Assembly: GCA_032164245.1 (NCBI GenBank)
Contig: JAVMKO010000003.1
Location: 10,364,651 to 10,428,650 of the forward strand
Source of the DNA: Sternotherus odoratus
Lineage: Eukaryota; Chordata; Testudines; Kinosternidae
Direction of reading: 5' to 3'
Length of the DNA stretch: 64,000 bases
The position numbers and the translations under genes were made by a program. How positions within the stretch are numbered: the stretch's first letter is position 1; every line of letters starts with the position of its first letter. Positions 1 through 11,400 of the stretch are shown one piece after another. A model generated the notes under the pieces. It was not told the origin of the DNA. It did no database searches and was given only the letters and a program-made list of their open reading frames with translations.

Positions 1-2375
1 TATGAAGGTATGAGTCTTAATTAGCCAAAATAGCTTTGAAAACAAATCAGAAATTACAGCAAACAAAATAGAGAGGCTTAGATGATTAGTGTTCACAATG
101 TCCAAAACTGAATTCAACATAGGATGTTACAATTTTCAAGAGACAAGAAATCAGTTCAATTAATTGTACGTCTCATTACATTTTTCCCCAAAGGCCAACT
201 TTTATCCTACCCTAGTCTAGGCAGATGATTTCAGCATCAACACAGAAGTACTGATCCTAAACATAGATACTTGTTTACTTCCAATCAAGCTTATCTGCCA
301 ATGGAGTACAGTTCCAAAGTAAGATTTAGATATTTAAAACACGTTTGTTAATTATCAACTTATTTTCTGGAATTTCACCAGTGCTATAAGCTCTTTTGCC
401 ACTTTAAGCAAAGTTTCAAATCGTGGCAAATGCTATAGCTTGCTAGTCAATTCAAAACCTCTTCCTCTTTTTGTCTAAAAAGTTGTCAATTCTCTTGACC
501 ACACAGTCTGTGTGATTTTCAAATCTTTTTAAACTGAACTATTAGAAAACTTGTGATGTCTCACAGCTAACTTTTGCTGCAGTGTAGCACAGGGTTCTAT
601 TACAAACAATATTAGGCTTTGTTAGTGCAATGAGTTTCTCCAGTCCTAATGTTCTCAATTCTGATTGATTTAGCATAACTTCTGGACAACTGAGACTAAA
701 CTTCTTAGTGAAATACAAGTACATATGGTGCATTATTGTTATTTAGAGGGTTTTAACTCAAGTAAGTACTTTCTGAGAAGTATTTAACTTATAAACTGGA
801 CCTGGCAGGAAGATTGGTTCCCCAATTCAGTTGCAAAACTGTAATTACAAGTTTCTTGAGATAGATAAAGAGTTCATTTAGGTGATTCATTCAAAGTGTC
901 ATGATAGTTGAATTCCTCTTCTTTCCACTTTTTGCAGCAGTCTCCCTAGACCGGACTTAAAAAGACAGAGTGAACTGAGTGCTTATCAAAGACAAGACTT
1001 TAGTTGTTTCCAAGGAGGAGGTGTGCTCGCTTGTCCACACATTTCAGCTTCAACAAGCAATATTCAGAACAAGACAGGACATTTTAGACATTTTCTGCAG
1101 GGCTGCATGGCCTGGTTCTTTTGCTTGGCAAAGCTGAGGTGTGCCTATTGGAAAGTAACCAGAGCTTCTGGTAAAAATGTGAAATGTCAACCAGAATACA
1201 AGTTGTCCCTTCTCATAACTCAGTGAAAAAGCAGAGTGTCTCCTTATGGCTACTTGTAACTTTGATTGGAAGATTCCCGTATCTTTGTGCAAAGCTTTTG
1301 TGCCATACCAATTTTTTTAAGACATGGTGAGCCATATATTGAACTTCTTTTGCCTTAGCCCTCATTAGTAACCTACTTCCACAAGTTACTTTCTGTGGGT
1401 TGCTTTGTGGTGTCTGCCTTTGGCCAACCTTGCATAATTCCATGTTCTTTCCATCAGCAATGTCCGCTTTCTGTAGGAAGATCTATTTTGAAGTTAGAAC
1501 AGAGGGTTTTTTTATGTAAAGACTCTTCACCCTCCTGGATGGTTCTGTCTTTGTTTAGTCATTTATCATGAAGCACTATCATGTCATTTAAATCATTCAC
1601 TTGGTCCTAGCTCCAATAACACAACAATTAATGAAATACAAAAAGAGCAATGCAAACTTCTGCACCAGTATTTGATTATTCCCTATATTTCAGTGATAGT
1701 CTGTAGGATCTCTGCATATATGGAACTTTCTCTCTGTGCAACTGCTAATCATGCCATTTATCGGGTCTTACAATCATTTAGGACTTATAACATTTTGACT
1801 CACCTTAAAGGTTTAACTTCATAATGGTTTCTCAACATACCATTTGAATTTACCAGCTTCTTTGAAACAAAATAAACACCTTGCTAGATAATCTTTTGTT
1901 AAAGATTACTAGAGCTAAAGATTATCGTACTAATCAGCTTCTATTTTAAATAGACAACACAGTCTGAACTATTTGCAATACATTGTGGTCAAGTTGCCTA
2001 GGCGATGAAATTTATTTAAATTGATGGGGTGTGCTAGAGAATGCCTTTAACAATAAAATAAAATACTTAGCTCTTGGCTTTAATTTTAGAATATTATTTC
2101 TGAAATCATAATTACCACATTTTAAATGTATTTATCTATATTATGCCTTATAAAACTACATAGCTTGAGATCTTATATCTCTATTACAAAGTTTAAAGCA
2201 TATAAATTAGAATAAAAAGATGAAAGAGGAAGTTACTTCACAATTTAGCAAGAGACTGTGGTTACCTAGGCAGTTAGCAGTTGTAGTTACTCAACCTGAG
2301 TTAAACAGAGAGAGCATCTCCTGGGGTTTTTTTTTAATGGTTTAGGCTTAAGTTATGCCAAGATATTAACCTGAG
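1..2375. other. AT-rich upstream DNA, no recognised feature
   Basis: No splice-bounded coding segment, RNA gene or repeat consensus that I recognise is visible on either strand. Open frames are all under 81 codons and look like chance. The stretch ends where the LTR-like block begins. Confidence 0.5.
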
Positions 2376-2589
2376 TGGGGGGGTCTCTAGCATTACTTCT
2401 GTTAATAAGTTCTATATGTCCTGCAGAACCACTACACAAGAGTGCAGCTTGCTTCTCCTCTGTGCCTTACAGGCTGGTTTGGAATGGCCTTATACCCACC
2501 CTGTCCCCTTTCTGGCAGCATCTTCTAAGGCTCCAGAAGGGAGCACAGTCTATGCTCCCTAGCAGGATCTGAGTGCTTGTATGTCCCTG

Positions 2590-2965
2590 CAGTGGGGCGG
2601 CTGCCCCACTCCAGCAGAAATGGGGTTGAAACAACCCTGAGGAGGGCTGTGGCTGGAGGCAAGCAGCTCCCAGGCTGATTAGGGAAAATCCCAGGCTGCT
2701 TAGAAAGCAGGCTCCGCTGGGTGGCCATGACCCAAACAGACCAGCAGGCCCTTATAAAAGGGCTGAGGAGTAGAAGCCTGGCAGCAAGAGACAGAGTCTC
2801 CTCTAGCTATAGAGGCAGACTGGTCTAACTGCTGGGGAAGTGTAAGAGGGTACCTGGAGTGGAGAGGGCTGGGGATAGGCCAGAGTTGCTGGGGGAGCTC
2901 TGGTGTGGAAGCCCCCCAGGCTGCAGGGCCTAGGAGATTACCCGAAAGGGGTACTGGGATTGCAG
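2590..2965 (+). mobile_element. LTR fragment of a turtle Gypsy-type retrotransposon
   Basis: The block is GC-rich relative to its flanks and reads like a very common turtle LTR. A gctgccccactccagcag start and a heptad-rich middle lead to a TATAAAAG box at 2753-2760. Below the TATA box comes a purine-rich leader with 'gagtctcctctagctatag', as expected downstream of an LTR start site. The ends are degraded and I see no target duplication. Family assignment is from memory of the sequence type, so it is inference. Confidence 0.5.
2753..2760 (+). promoter_or_regulatory. TATA box of the LTR
   Basis: TATAAAAG lies inside the LTR-like block, about 30 bp upstream of a G/A-rich leader. It is a retrotransposon promoter element, not evidence for a host gene. 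Confidence 0.4.
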
Positions 2966-2973
2966 GGACCATC

Positions 2974-3156
2974 TTACAAAGGCTGAGGCCTGGTTCCCTC
3001 TCTCCTTGCAGGACTCACCAACCTTTGCAGGAGCTGCTGCTGCACCATCAACTGCTCCCTGATAAAATCCTGCAGGGTCTTCTGCTGCTCTGCCTGCCAT
3101 GTGAGCACAGTCTGCTTCTCCACCCGGTGCGACTGCTGGAAGGTCTGCAGGGGCAA
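2974..3156 (-). pseudogene. gag N-terminal fragment of a Gypsy/Gmr1-like retroelement
   Basis: On the minus strand a 60-codon frame is rich in Gln and Leu. It contains EKQTVLTWQAEQQKTLQDF and then REQLMVQQQLLQRLV, a helical, coiled-coil-like pattern typical of the start of gag in SCAN-related Gypsy elements of reptiles. The frame lies opposite in direction to the adjacent LTR block, so the two come from different insertions or an inverted one. Only this leader remains, with no protease or polymerase nearby. Confidence 0.4.
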
Positions 3157-3189
3157 AGCACTGCCGGCCTTCCAGCAGTCCCACCAGGT

Positions 3190-4035
3190 GGAGAAGCAGG
3201 CCGGCCAGGGGTGTTTAACTGCATGGAAGACTTAAGAAGACTTAGCAAAACTCCCATTGACTTTAATGGCACCAAGATTACACCCCTAGTACTTCAATTC
3301 TAATCAGATTCTGGTGATTATGGTTTATGTTAAGGGTGGAGAAGGAAGCACTTAATTATAGACCCAGACCAAAATATATATAGCTCTATTTACAACCCAC
3401 ATTTAGTAGGAATATATGACAATGTTTGGTATCCAGTGCCTCGCCCCTTCACTTATCCCTGTTCAAGATAAGCTAACCACAGTGAGGAACTGTTTTCTGT
3501 AGCTCTGTCCCAGACATCACACTTATTGGTCTTTGGGTTCTTCCTCCCTCTTTCATCCCTGGGTAATGAGTTATAAAGTGCTGTGGGGGGGGAAATGTTC
3601 TGTACACCAAAGGGATGTAGCTGTATATACAAGACCCAATGACCTATTCCTCATAATACTCTAGGATTTGTCTGATTCATGGCCTGTCCTAACCCTGGAG
3701 AAGATATTTGGTCCCCTTCCATTTACTGGAGGGAGGAGAGCTGGCAGACTGGGCACTTTCTGGGGAGAATGTGACTGGCTCCGCCCCCTGCTGCAGTCAT
3801 CAGAATTCTAAATGCTACACCAGGTCTTATTGCTGTTTCTTCTGGACCCTTAGTGCCCCATGGGGGTGAGATGCTCTAAGGTGTTCTGCAATCATCAGTG
3901 ACAGAGTAGAAATGTCTTTCATGCTGTGGAAGGGAATTTAGAGTCCTGCTCCATGAGGAAAGGTGCAAACCACACACACATGCACCTATGTACTGGACAT
4001 TTTCCACACACAGTCTGTGATTCTCTTATTAAGCT
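3190..4035. other. Intergenic, nothing recognised
   Basis: There is no coding segment. A short motif near 3250-3290 (cattgactttaatgg) resembles the palindromic 'acttcaatgg' MITE family found elsewhere in the window, but it is too short to call. Confidence 0.35.
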
Positions 4036-4317
4036 CTGGTCTACACTGAAGGACGGGGGTTGATCTAAGATATGCAGCTTCAGCTAGGAGAACAGCATAG
4101 CTGAAGTTGGTGTATCTAGATCGAGTTATTGCAGCATCTTCACGGCGGTGAGTCGACGGCTGCCGCTTCCCCGTTGACTCCACCTGCGCCTCTTGTGGCG
4201 GTGGAGTACAGAAGTCGAGGGGAGAGTGCTTGGGGATTGACTTATTGCGTCTAGATAAATCGACCCCGGATAGATGGATCGCTACCTGCAGATCCGGCGG
4301 GTAGTGTAGACATACCC
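4036..4317. mobile_element. MITE with GTCTACACT ends (Harbinger-like)
   Basis: The left end reads ctggtctacactgaagg and the right end reads gggtagtgtagacatac, so GTCTACACT is inverted at both termini. The interior has short hairpins (agatatgcagcttcagct against agctgaagttggtgtatct). A half copy lies at 33526-33605. The better preserved relative at 58883-59158 has a 3-bp target duplication, which supports a PIF/Harbinger assignment. No transposase frame is present. Confidence 0.6.
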
Positions 4318-4870
4318 TATGTGTTTGTACAGCACCTAGCACAATGGGGCCCCAATCTCACCTCTGGAAGCTAGCATAATAAAGCTATTTTAACATAGGA
4401 AACCGTTCCAGAAAAACTCTAAGTGGACTCTACCACAGAGTTTTTGAAAGCAAGGAGGCTATTGTTAGAGAGGCGTGAGCTGGCCCAGTAATTTACCCCC
4501 CTTAATATTTATTCCATTATTTTCCTAGGGCTGGAAATGAGAATTACAAAGCAGTTATTGCCACTATCGCCCCTCTTTATTTTTTGTGAGGATCAGTGCT
4601 ACATCTCCCCCTGCTTAGCAGAAGTGCCTACAGGTCAGCTTTGCAGAACATTGGCAAGGAATTTTCACCTGCTCCGAGAAAGGTCTGACCTTCTCTGACG
4701 TGTTAGGAGAGCCCATTTCTGTTGTTGTTTTTTAAAGGCAAGAACACCACAGGTGTATTTGCTTAATTTCAGTCAGCTGTTCCCTGATTAAAGTTGGTTC
4801 TTTTTAAGGAATGCTGCACTATGCTGATATTGTAAATGTTTTTTAGATCACGTGTTTATAAAACAGGAAG
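4318..4870. other. Region upstream of the CRISP promoter candidate
   Basis: No repeat or gene is recognised. A GGAAGT (ETS-type) word occurs at about 4865-4870, just upstream of the TATA-like sequence. Confidence 0.3.
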
Positions 4871-4879
4871 TAGGTGTAC

Positions 4880-4886
4880 TATATAT
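4880..4886 (+). promoter_or_regulatory. Candidate TATA box of the CRISP gene
   Basis: TATATAT lies 76 bp upstream of a good splice donor (aag|gtaact at 4962/4963). The spacing allows transcription to start near 4910 and gives a short non-coding first exon. This is inference from motif and spacing only. Confidence 0.3.
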
Positions 4887-4909
4887 GCACCTCTAGAGTG
4901 GAGATCATT

Positions 4910-4962
4910 TCAGACACTTTACAGTCCTCCCAAGGATACAGAAAGACTCAGGCTGGAGAAAG
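4910..4962 (+). other. Candidate 5' untranslated exon of the CRISP gene
   Basis: The first coding exon has its own splice acceptor just 2 bp before its ATG (ttattttttcacag at 8372-8385), so an upstream non-coding exon must exist. This purine-rich stretch ends in a strong donor and follows a TATA box, so it is the best candidate I can see. The resulting intron would be about 3.4 kb. No transcript evidence is available here. Confidence 0.3.
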
Positions 4963-5269
4963 GTAACTAATTATTTTGTTAACAGAAATTATATTGGGGA
5001 AAACACTTATTCAGAACTGTCTCACAATGGCTATTTTATTCAGAATCTAAATAGTACCCAAATGTCTTTACTTTTAATTGTACACTTTTAATGCACTAAT
5101 TCCACAGGGAAATTATACTAATAAATAACATTTTCTATTTACTAGGCTACAGTCTGATCTAAATTGCACAGATGTAAATGAGAAATGACTCCCTAAAATC
5201 AGTGGAGTTAATCTGATTCCCACCATTGTAATTTAGATCCAAATCTGGTCCCTCATCTCAAGGCATTTT

Positions 5270-5480
5270 CCATGCAAGGATTTTAAAGCACTTTGCACAG
5301 TGGGTATCTATTATCCCGCTTTGCAAATGGTTAAACTCAGTCACTGAAAGACTGATTCTTCTCTCTCTCACATTGATTTTATGCTGGTGTAATTTCAGTG
5401 GAATTACCCTGGATGTAAACCAGGATATCTGAGGATAGGTTTTTCTCCTCTAGAGAGACTAAACAACTTGCCCCAGGTCT
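5270..5480 (-). repeat. MIR-like SINE remnant interrupted by a palindromic MITE
   Basis: The ends resemble MIR core words read in reverse (tatcccgctttgcaaatggttaaactcag and cttgccccaggtct). The middle (ttctctctctcacattgatt to ggatgtaaaccaggatat) resembles the palindromic 'gtgtaatttcagtgg' MITE. Both are old and diverged. Confidence 0.35.
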
Positions 5481-7390
5481 CATGTATACAGTATATTAAA
5501 CCATATATTAATTATTTAAGTGAAAAACAGGTTAATTGTATATTCTTAGTGAATGGGGAAAAAACAAAATGACAAATGTAAAACACATACAAGATAGTTT
5601 ATTACAATGTAAACTATTTTCTGAATTAACAATGACTATTAGTTGCAAAATTATCAGAAAATTCCCAGCATTAAGAACATGTCAGAAAAATTTCTCAACT
5701 AGGAAAAAAAATAGTGTTGGGTTGTAAAAATGCAAATGTATGAATTTGTTTCTAACTTTGTAGTTTAATAGATTTTTTTTATAATTAGGAATTTTTAATA
5801 TATGATTACAATTTACATAAAATGGCTACAATTTTCAAACCTGGGTACCTCATGTTAGAATTCTAGGGCTGGAATTTTCAAGAGCACTTAATGCTCAGAT
5901 CCTCCAAGGTATTTAGGCACCTAACTCTATTGAAATTAATTCCATTTACTTGGTATAAAACTGTATTTGGGACCACGTATATCTATTTTAGAATCTACCT
6001 TCAATGCCCACGTTTCAAAATGTTGGCTAATATAGTTCGATAGGGACCTATTTATTAATATGGGTGGTCTTGATTGTCAGATCTTATTGAGTGCGAATGT
6101 GTATTAATATTTTAAGTCTGTGAAACAAACATTTAATTTAATACTAACGATATAAATGTTTTGTGTCCCTTGCCATACATTTATCTGGGGAATTTCAAGC
6201 ACTATGTTAGAATTAACTTTTGTATCAAGTCTTGAATCATCACAAATATTCAGCCTCCTTTGGTCTTCTTTTGAAAAGTAATGTATGTTCTTAGAGGGAA
6301 ATCCAGACAACACCTCTGCACCCAAAGATTTGCCACCCTCTACAGAACTCAGCCTGCATTCTCTGACAGCTTTGCCACTAGCTTTAGTGGGCATAGTCTC
6401 AAACCCTTGGTGTGGTTTTCTTGCGTAACAATGGGGGAGGGGTGTCTGAGTTGGTGTGGGGGGCACATTAGCTATGCAGATGTGGGGGCCTGGAGCCCTG
6501 TTTGGTGCTGTCTGGGATCTATGTAGGGAGATACATGGAGTATGGAAGGATACAGCTTGCCAAGGCAGAGGTTCTGACAGTGTTGATCCTCTGCCTCCCC
6601 CCCCCCCCTCCTCAGCACAGCCAGGCTAAACTTGAGGTGCATGTGGTAAAGTAACCTGCATGAGTGGGCCCCATAAATATACCATTGGTTGGTAGGGGAA
6701 GGGACAATGTCTCCCCAGTGCCTAGACCCTGGCTACTCAGTGCGGGTGCTGGGAAGATGATGGAACATCTTATTGCTACAGAACATGACCATATTCTGCT
6801 TGCCTCACTCACACGAACTGGGCCTTGACTTCACTATAGCTACTTCTGCACATGCAGCAAGCAGCGCTTGTCCTGTGAGCAGACTTTAATATTAGAAATG
6901 CACTTTAAAAGAATCATGTAACACCTTTGCCTCTCACTTGGTCTGGCATGTCCCGTGCTACAGTCGATGGTATCGCTCATGCCTGCAGTGCAGGGAACTG
7001 TAACCATCATGCTGATTGTACTGTTAGTCACATCATGAACCTGTAAAATGGGAAACAGAGAATCCTGAGGGTTTGGACTTCAATCTTGGCAGGTAAAAGG
7101 ACTCTCCGTTCACGTTTCAAAGCTATTTATTGGCAATTCCTCTGCTGAAGTTGGAATCCTTTGTCACATCATAATCATTCACTGCAGCAATTATAGATCC
7201 CTAGCATGTCAGATCAGAAGAGATCCTTGTTATTATCTGTTCTGGTCTCCTGTATATCACGGGCCATAGAAGTTCACCCAGTTTCCCCTGTATTGAGTCC
7301 AATAGCTTGTGTTTGACTAAAGCAAATCTTAGGTTTATTTATTGATTTTTATGTTTATTAGAAGCAATTTGTGATAACAGCAATCTGGAG
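5481..7390. other. Intron/upstream DNA without recognised genes
   Basis: The stretch is AT-rich. It holds a poly-C run at about 6598-6609 and no exon with matching splice sites. Minus-strand frames of up to 120 codons around 6104-6466 lack domains or splice context. Confidence 0.35.
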
Positions 7391-7397
7391 GTGCTCT

Positions 7398-7468
7398 TCC
7401 CATTTGCACTGATGTAAATCAGGAGTAACTCCACTGAAGTCAATGGTCTTTACCTAGTTTAAGTGAAA
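7398..7468. repeat. Palindromic MITE copy ('aggagtaactccactgaagtc' family)
   Basis: gcactgatgtaaatcaggag followed by taactccactgaagtcaatgg matches a short palindromic element scattered over the window. The clearest copy, with intact inverted ends, is at 62757-62860. Confidence 0.5.
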
Positions 7469-7893
7469 ATTGTGCCACAAATATACAAGAAATTTCAGGC
7501 TTTAAACAGAAATGCATTCGACTGTATATCAGGATCATATAACTATAAGAGCTTCCCACTCTTGTTTCAAGGAATAGGAGAATGCCAGTTGTCCACTCCT
7601 TTAAAGTAGATCATGGTGTAGCCCATTTTTGCGGTGTAGTGTGTTAACTTGCTGCTAGCACTTTGCCAGACCGGAGCAGAAGAACTCCGTTCACATAGGG
7701 GAGGAAGTTACAGCTTTTCCTAATTCTTGCTTCTTACCTGTTATCAACAGGTGTGTTAATTTAGTTCTCTGATAAGAATTTACAGCTCTGTTTTCTACTT
7801 CCTTCTTATGTTTACACAGTTAATAGGCATTTGAATTGTAGCACTCAAGTCTCAGATCTCTGCCATATTCCTGCACTAACTAGCTTCTGTATT

Positions 7894-8215
7894 TAGTAGA
7901 CTCCAGATTATCCAGGATGATAGGGGAAAAAAATAATCTTGGTTAATACAATCCCGGATAATCAACATCCATAGGAAATATGGGGGGGAGGGGTTGGTTC
8001 ACCAGCCACCCTGTGCCAGGGGAAGGGGGTGTTGGTTCAATGGCTGCCCTGCGCCCTGGTGTTTTTGTTGTTGTTTGTTTTGGGGTTTTTTTGTGCTTGG
8101 GGTGGCAACAAAGCCAGAGCCGGCCTTGCGAGTTACACGTGGTTTTGTTTTGTTTTTGTTTTTTGTTTTTTTGACATCCTGGTTAACCCAATCCTGGATA
8201 ATCGAGAGTCTACTG
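7894..8215. mobile_element. Tigger-like (TcMar) MITE
   Basis: The left end is tagtagactccagattatcc. The right end is ggataatcgagagtctactg, its near-perfect inverse, followed by TA, the TcMar target duplication. The interior is T/G-rich with tgtttttgtttttt runs and has no transposase frame. It sits about 170 bp upstream of the first coding exon of the CRISP gene, inside the presumed first intron. Confidence 0.7.
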
Positions 8216-8385
8216 TATTGCTCTATGAGCTGAAATTGTTTCTCAGTTGGCTATTGTCCTGTTGAAGTCACTTTATCAACCCAAGGGACTCTAGTCTGTT
8301 TTCATAATCTGGACATGTGACATCTGCTATTTAACCCTTAACATCTGGACAGAAAAGAGAGTAAATGGTGTTTATTTTTTCACAG

Positions 8386-8444
8386 AGATGGGTCTGCTAA
8401 CTGTGATCGTGTGCCTTGCTGCTCTGCACCAAGCTGTTGGAAAG
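8386..8444 (+). CDS. CRISP2: CRISP coding exon 1: start codon and signal peptide
   Basis: The acceptor ttattttttcacag ends at 8385 and the ATG is at 8388. The 19 encoded residues begin [18 protein letters not shown], a typical signal peptide with a Leu/Val-rich core. The donor is aag|gtatga and the exon ends in phase 0. Confidence 0.9.
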
Positions 8445-11400
8445 GTATGAACCTTCATGTCTATACAGAGGAATAGGAACGGGCTGAGTTTTGTACTAAG
8501 CTACCTCCCAGATAGTTGCCTGGAGTTCCATAAGTACAGATGGTATTTGACCACCAGTACCCATTACTTCAGCATGTGCTCTAAGCATCTCCACATTTTT
8601 CCCTTCAAAGAATCCACCCTTGTTTATGTAAATACTTTCCACAGCTAAGGTCTGCATCTCCTCTCTCACTAGTCTTGTATTGGTGTAATTCCACTGAGTT
8701 CAATAGAAGTATATCTAATTTAGACTGGCGCAAGCAAGACGCGAATCAAACCTTGTTGGTATGGAAATGCTGGTGCTGTGGTGATTTCACCAGGAACCAC
8801 TATTTTCTGGAACTCCTTAATGGCACTTTGCCATCCTAATGGAAACAAGCGAGAAAGCAGATAGTGTACTGCTGGTTGCTGCTAAAGGCACTGCTTGGAC
8901 ACAGAGGACAGACACTTCATAGCTATTCACATACAGAGCACCTTCATTTATCTGAATCTCAGCTATCCAAAACTCCCTGTTATCCATGTGCCCTGACATG
9001 ACCTCTGACATTGGAAATTCCCACAGATCATCATTTGCATTCATTCAGCATCCTCCTGATATTCAACTCCAATTCTATTTTGTTCAATAAAACTTTTCTA
9101 ATCACAGATTAAACTAAAATGCGGGCGACAACCGGCTCCATAGCAAACTGAGTTCATTCATTACTCTTTTGTTACCTGTACTGTCCCCTCAGGAATAAAA
9201 TACTTTTCTTTTTCTTTAAAATGTTTTTCTTTCTTTGAAAGTGATGGTGACAGATGCACACAAGATTTCCATTGACATCAGCAGCTACAGAGCAAATCTC
9301 TGATAGCTCCAATCTCAGTGCAGTATACTGAATACTGTACAGTAGAGATTATTAGAAGTAATGGTCCCATTTTGGGACATTTCAATTCAAAAACATATGT
9401 AAAATTCCAGTTTTCCAACATCTTTTAAAATTATATTTCTGATCCTTCTCCCTATTAGTTGTGAGCCATACTCTTCTCTTCACTGTGATACTGACAACAA
9501 ATCTTTCTCTGGTAGGACATGAGTTGGTTTAACTCTAAAGCCATTTAACTTAAATGCCAGGAATCCATTAAGTGCTGATCCAGACGTGAGCTTTTCCAAA
9601 GTAGAGAGGTGTTTGGGCCCCTGCATCTTGTTCAGCCCATTCTAGGGACAGAGGCTAGTTGCAAAGTTTGATAGTGGATCCACATCTGTGCTTTCCAAAC
9701 ATTCAGGGGTGTTTTGGATCTGGGGATGCAATTCACACCCATCTCTGCATTCCCCAAGCCAGCTCTGGGATTGAGAGGGTCAACTGAGGAGAGAGAGAGG
9801 GCAGGACTTCGGTGACTGTAGGAACAAGAGGGAATTCACCAGGTGATAAAAACAAAATGGGTCACCACTGACTGGTGAAGAGGGGGAGGGAATAGCAAGA
9901 TGGGGACCACTGAAAATAACATGCTAAGGGAATGGGAGGGGTGATGCTAACCAGTGGCAGACAGCGGTGACTAGATGGATGGTATAGAAGATATCAGTGG
10001 AAAGGAACAGTGTAAAGCAGCCAGGAGAATTGAAGTGAGCAGAGAGGAGCAGGAAGTTGATGAACTGGCTGAATGGAAAGGAAAGCCAGGAAAGCAGGAG
10101 GTAGAAGGAGTCAAATATATGCCTATTAGGATGGACAGTGGGAGGAGACAGAGTCAGAAGAATGTCACTAGGGCACCAAGAGACAGATGGGGAGTTTGGG
10201 AATCTAGTGACTGGGGAAGCAGAAGGGAAGGCACTAAATGGAGGAGTGGGGAGCTGAATGCTGAGAGATGGGTTTTCTGCTACTCACTAAAAAGACAGAA
10301 GAAGGAGAGCCATTTACTGACAGTGCTCCATAACTCAAGGGCCTGCTTCCAACACCAGTGAGAGCCAATTAATCAGATACTAAGACCATTATGAGTACAG
10401 TATAATCATCAAACACTGGGTGTTAAAACTGTCAACTGGGATCATAGGTTAATGCATTGAGTGTGGTGGGAGTTGGCAAACAAAAATGAGACTAAACTTT
10501 TCCTGTGACTTTCACTCTAGGAGACAGATGTGCGTTTTTCTGCTTTGTCTAATTTAAATGTGAATAACCAAAAGATCATCATCGACAAGCACAATGACCT
10601 TCGGCGAGGGGTGAAACCTACTGCCAGTAACATGCTGAAGATGGTAAGCTACATGGCATTGCTGTTCCTACAGATCTGAAATGTTTCCCATTGTCACAGA
10701 GTGGCAAACGTGGCCATCAGAACCCTTTCCATGATGAGGTGCAGCTTTCCCGCTAAGCTGTGGGACTGTAGAGTGGGAGAGAAGCATGTCCTTGAGGCTG
10801 GCCATTGGCCTAGGCACTGGTAGGCCAGGATCTACTCCCGCTCTGCTGCAAATCAGTTACACAGGATTTTTTTTCAAAACCACTGAAGTGACTTAGGAGC
10901 CCAAGTGCTATTGAAAATCCTACCCTTACCCTCTGTGCCTCCATTTCCCCATCTATTGAACTGAATTCATAATATTCACCTACCTCCAAGCATCACCGGG
11001 AATCTTCCATCAATAGTATTTCTAAATTGCACTGAGATCTTTGAAGGGAAGGCGCTCTAGGAGAGAAATTCCCATTCTTGTGTAGAAGTCTCGTACATGG
11101 GCTCTGCACCACTTATGTCCCATTTAAGCCCTCAAAATAAGGCCTACGTGATGTCTAGACCTGGAATGGATGGAATAGCAGCTACTGTCCCTCCAGACTC
11201 CGTTTCCAGGGACTGTCAGCTCCTGGATCTTTGTCTGTTGGAACGGTGCAAAAAGGTTTACCTCAGCATATCTCTAATGTGCAATACAGGTTTCATGTAA
11301 TTTATGACTGCCAAACTATTATTAAAGCAGGTTGGAAACTGGTTTACAGACCTTTCCATTGGACTTGGACATGGCTACCATCACAAACCATGGCACTTTG

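Noticed and set aside
6104..6466. 120-codon minus-strand frame
   Set aside because: There is no domain, no splice sites and no repeat protein match that I know. It is probably chance.
9975..10361. 128-codon + strand frame in CRISP intron 1
   Set aside because: It is purine-rich low-complexity sequence with no domain. It lies wholly inside the intron, just before exon 2.
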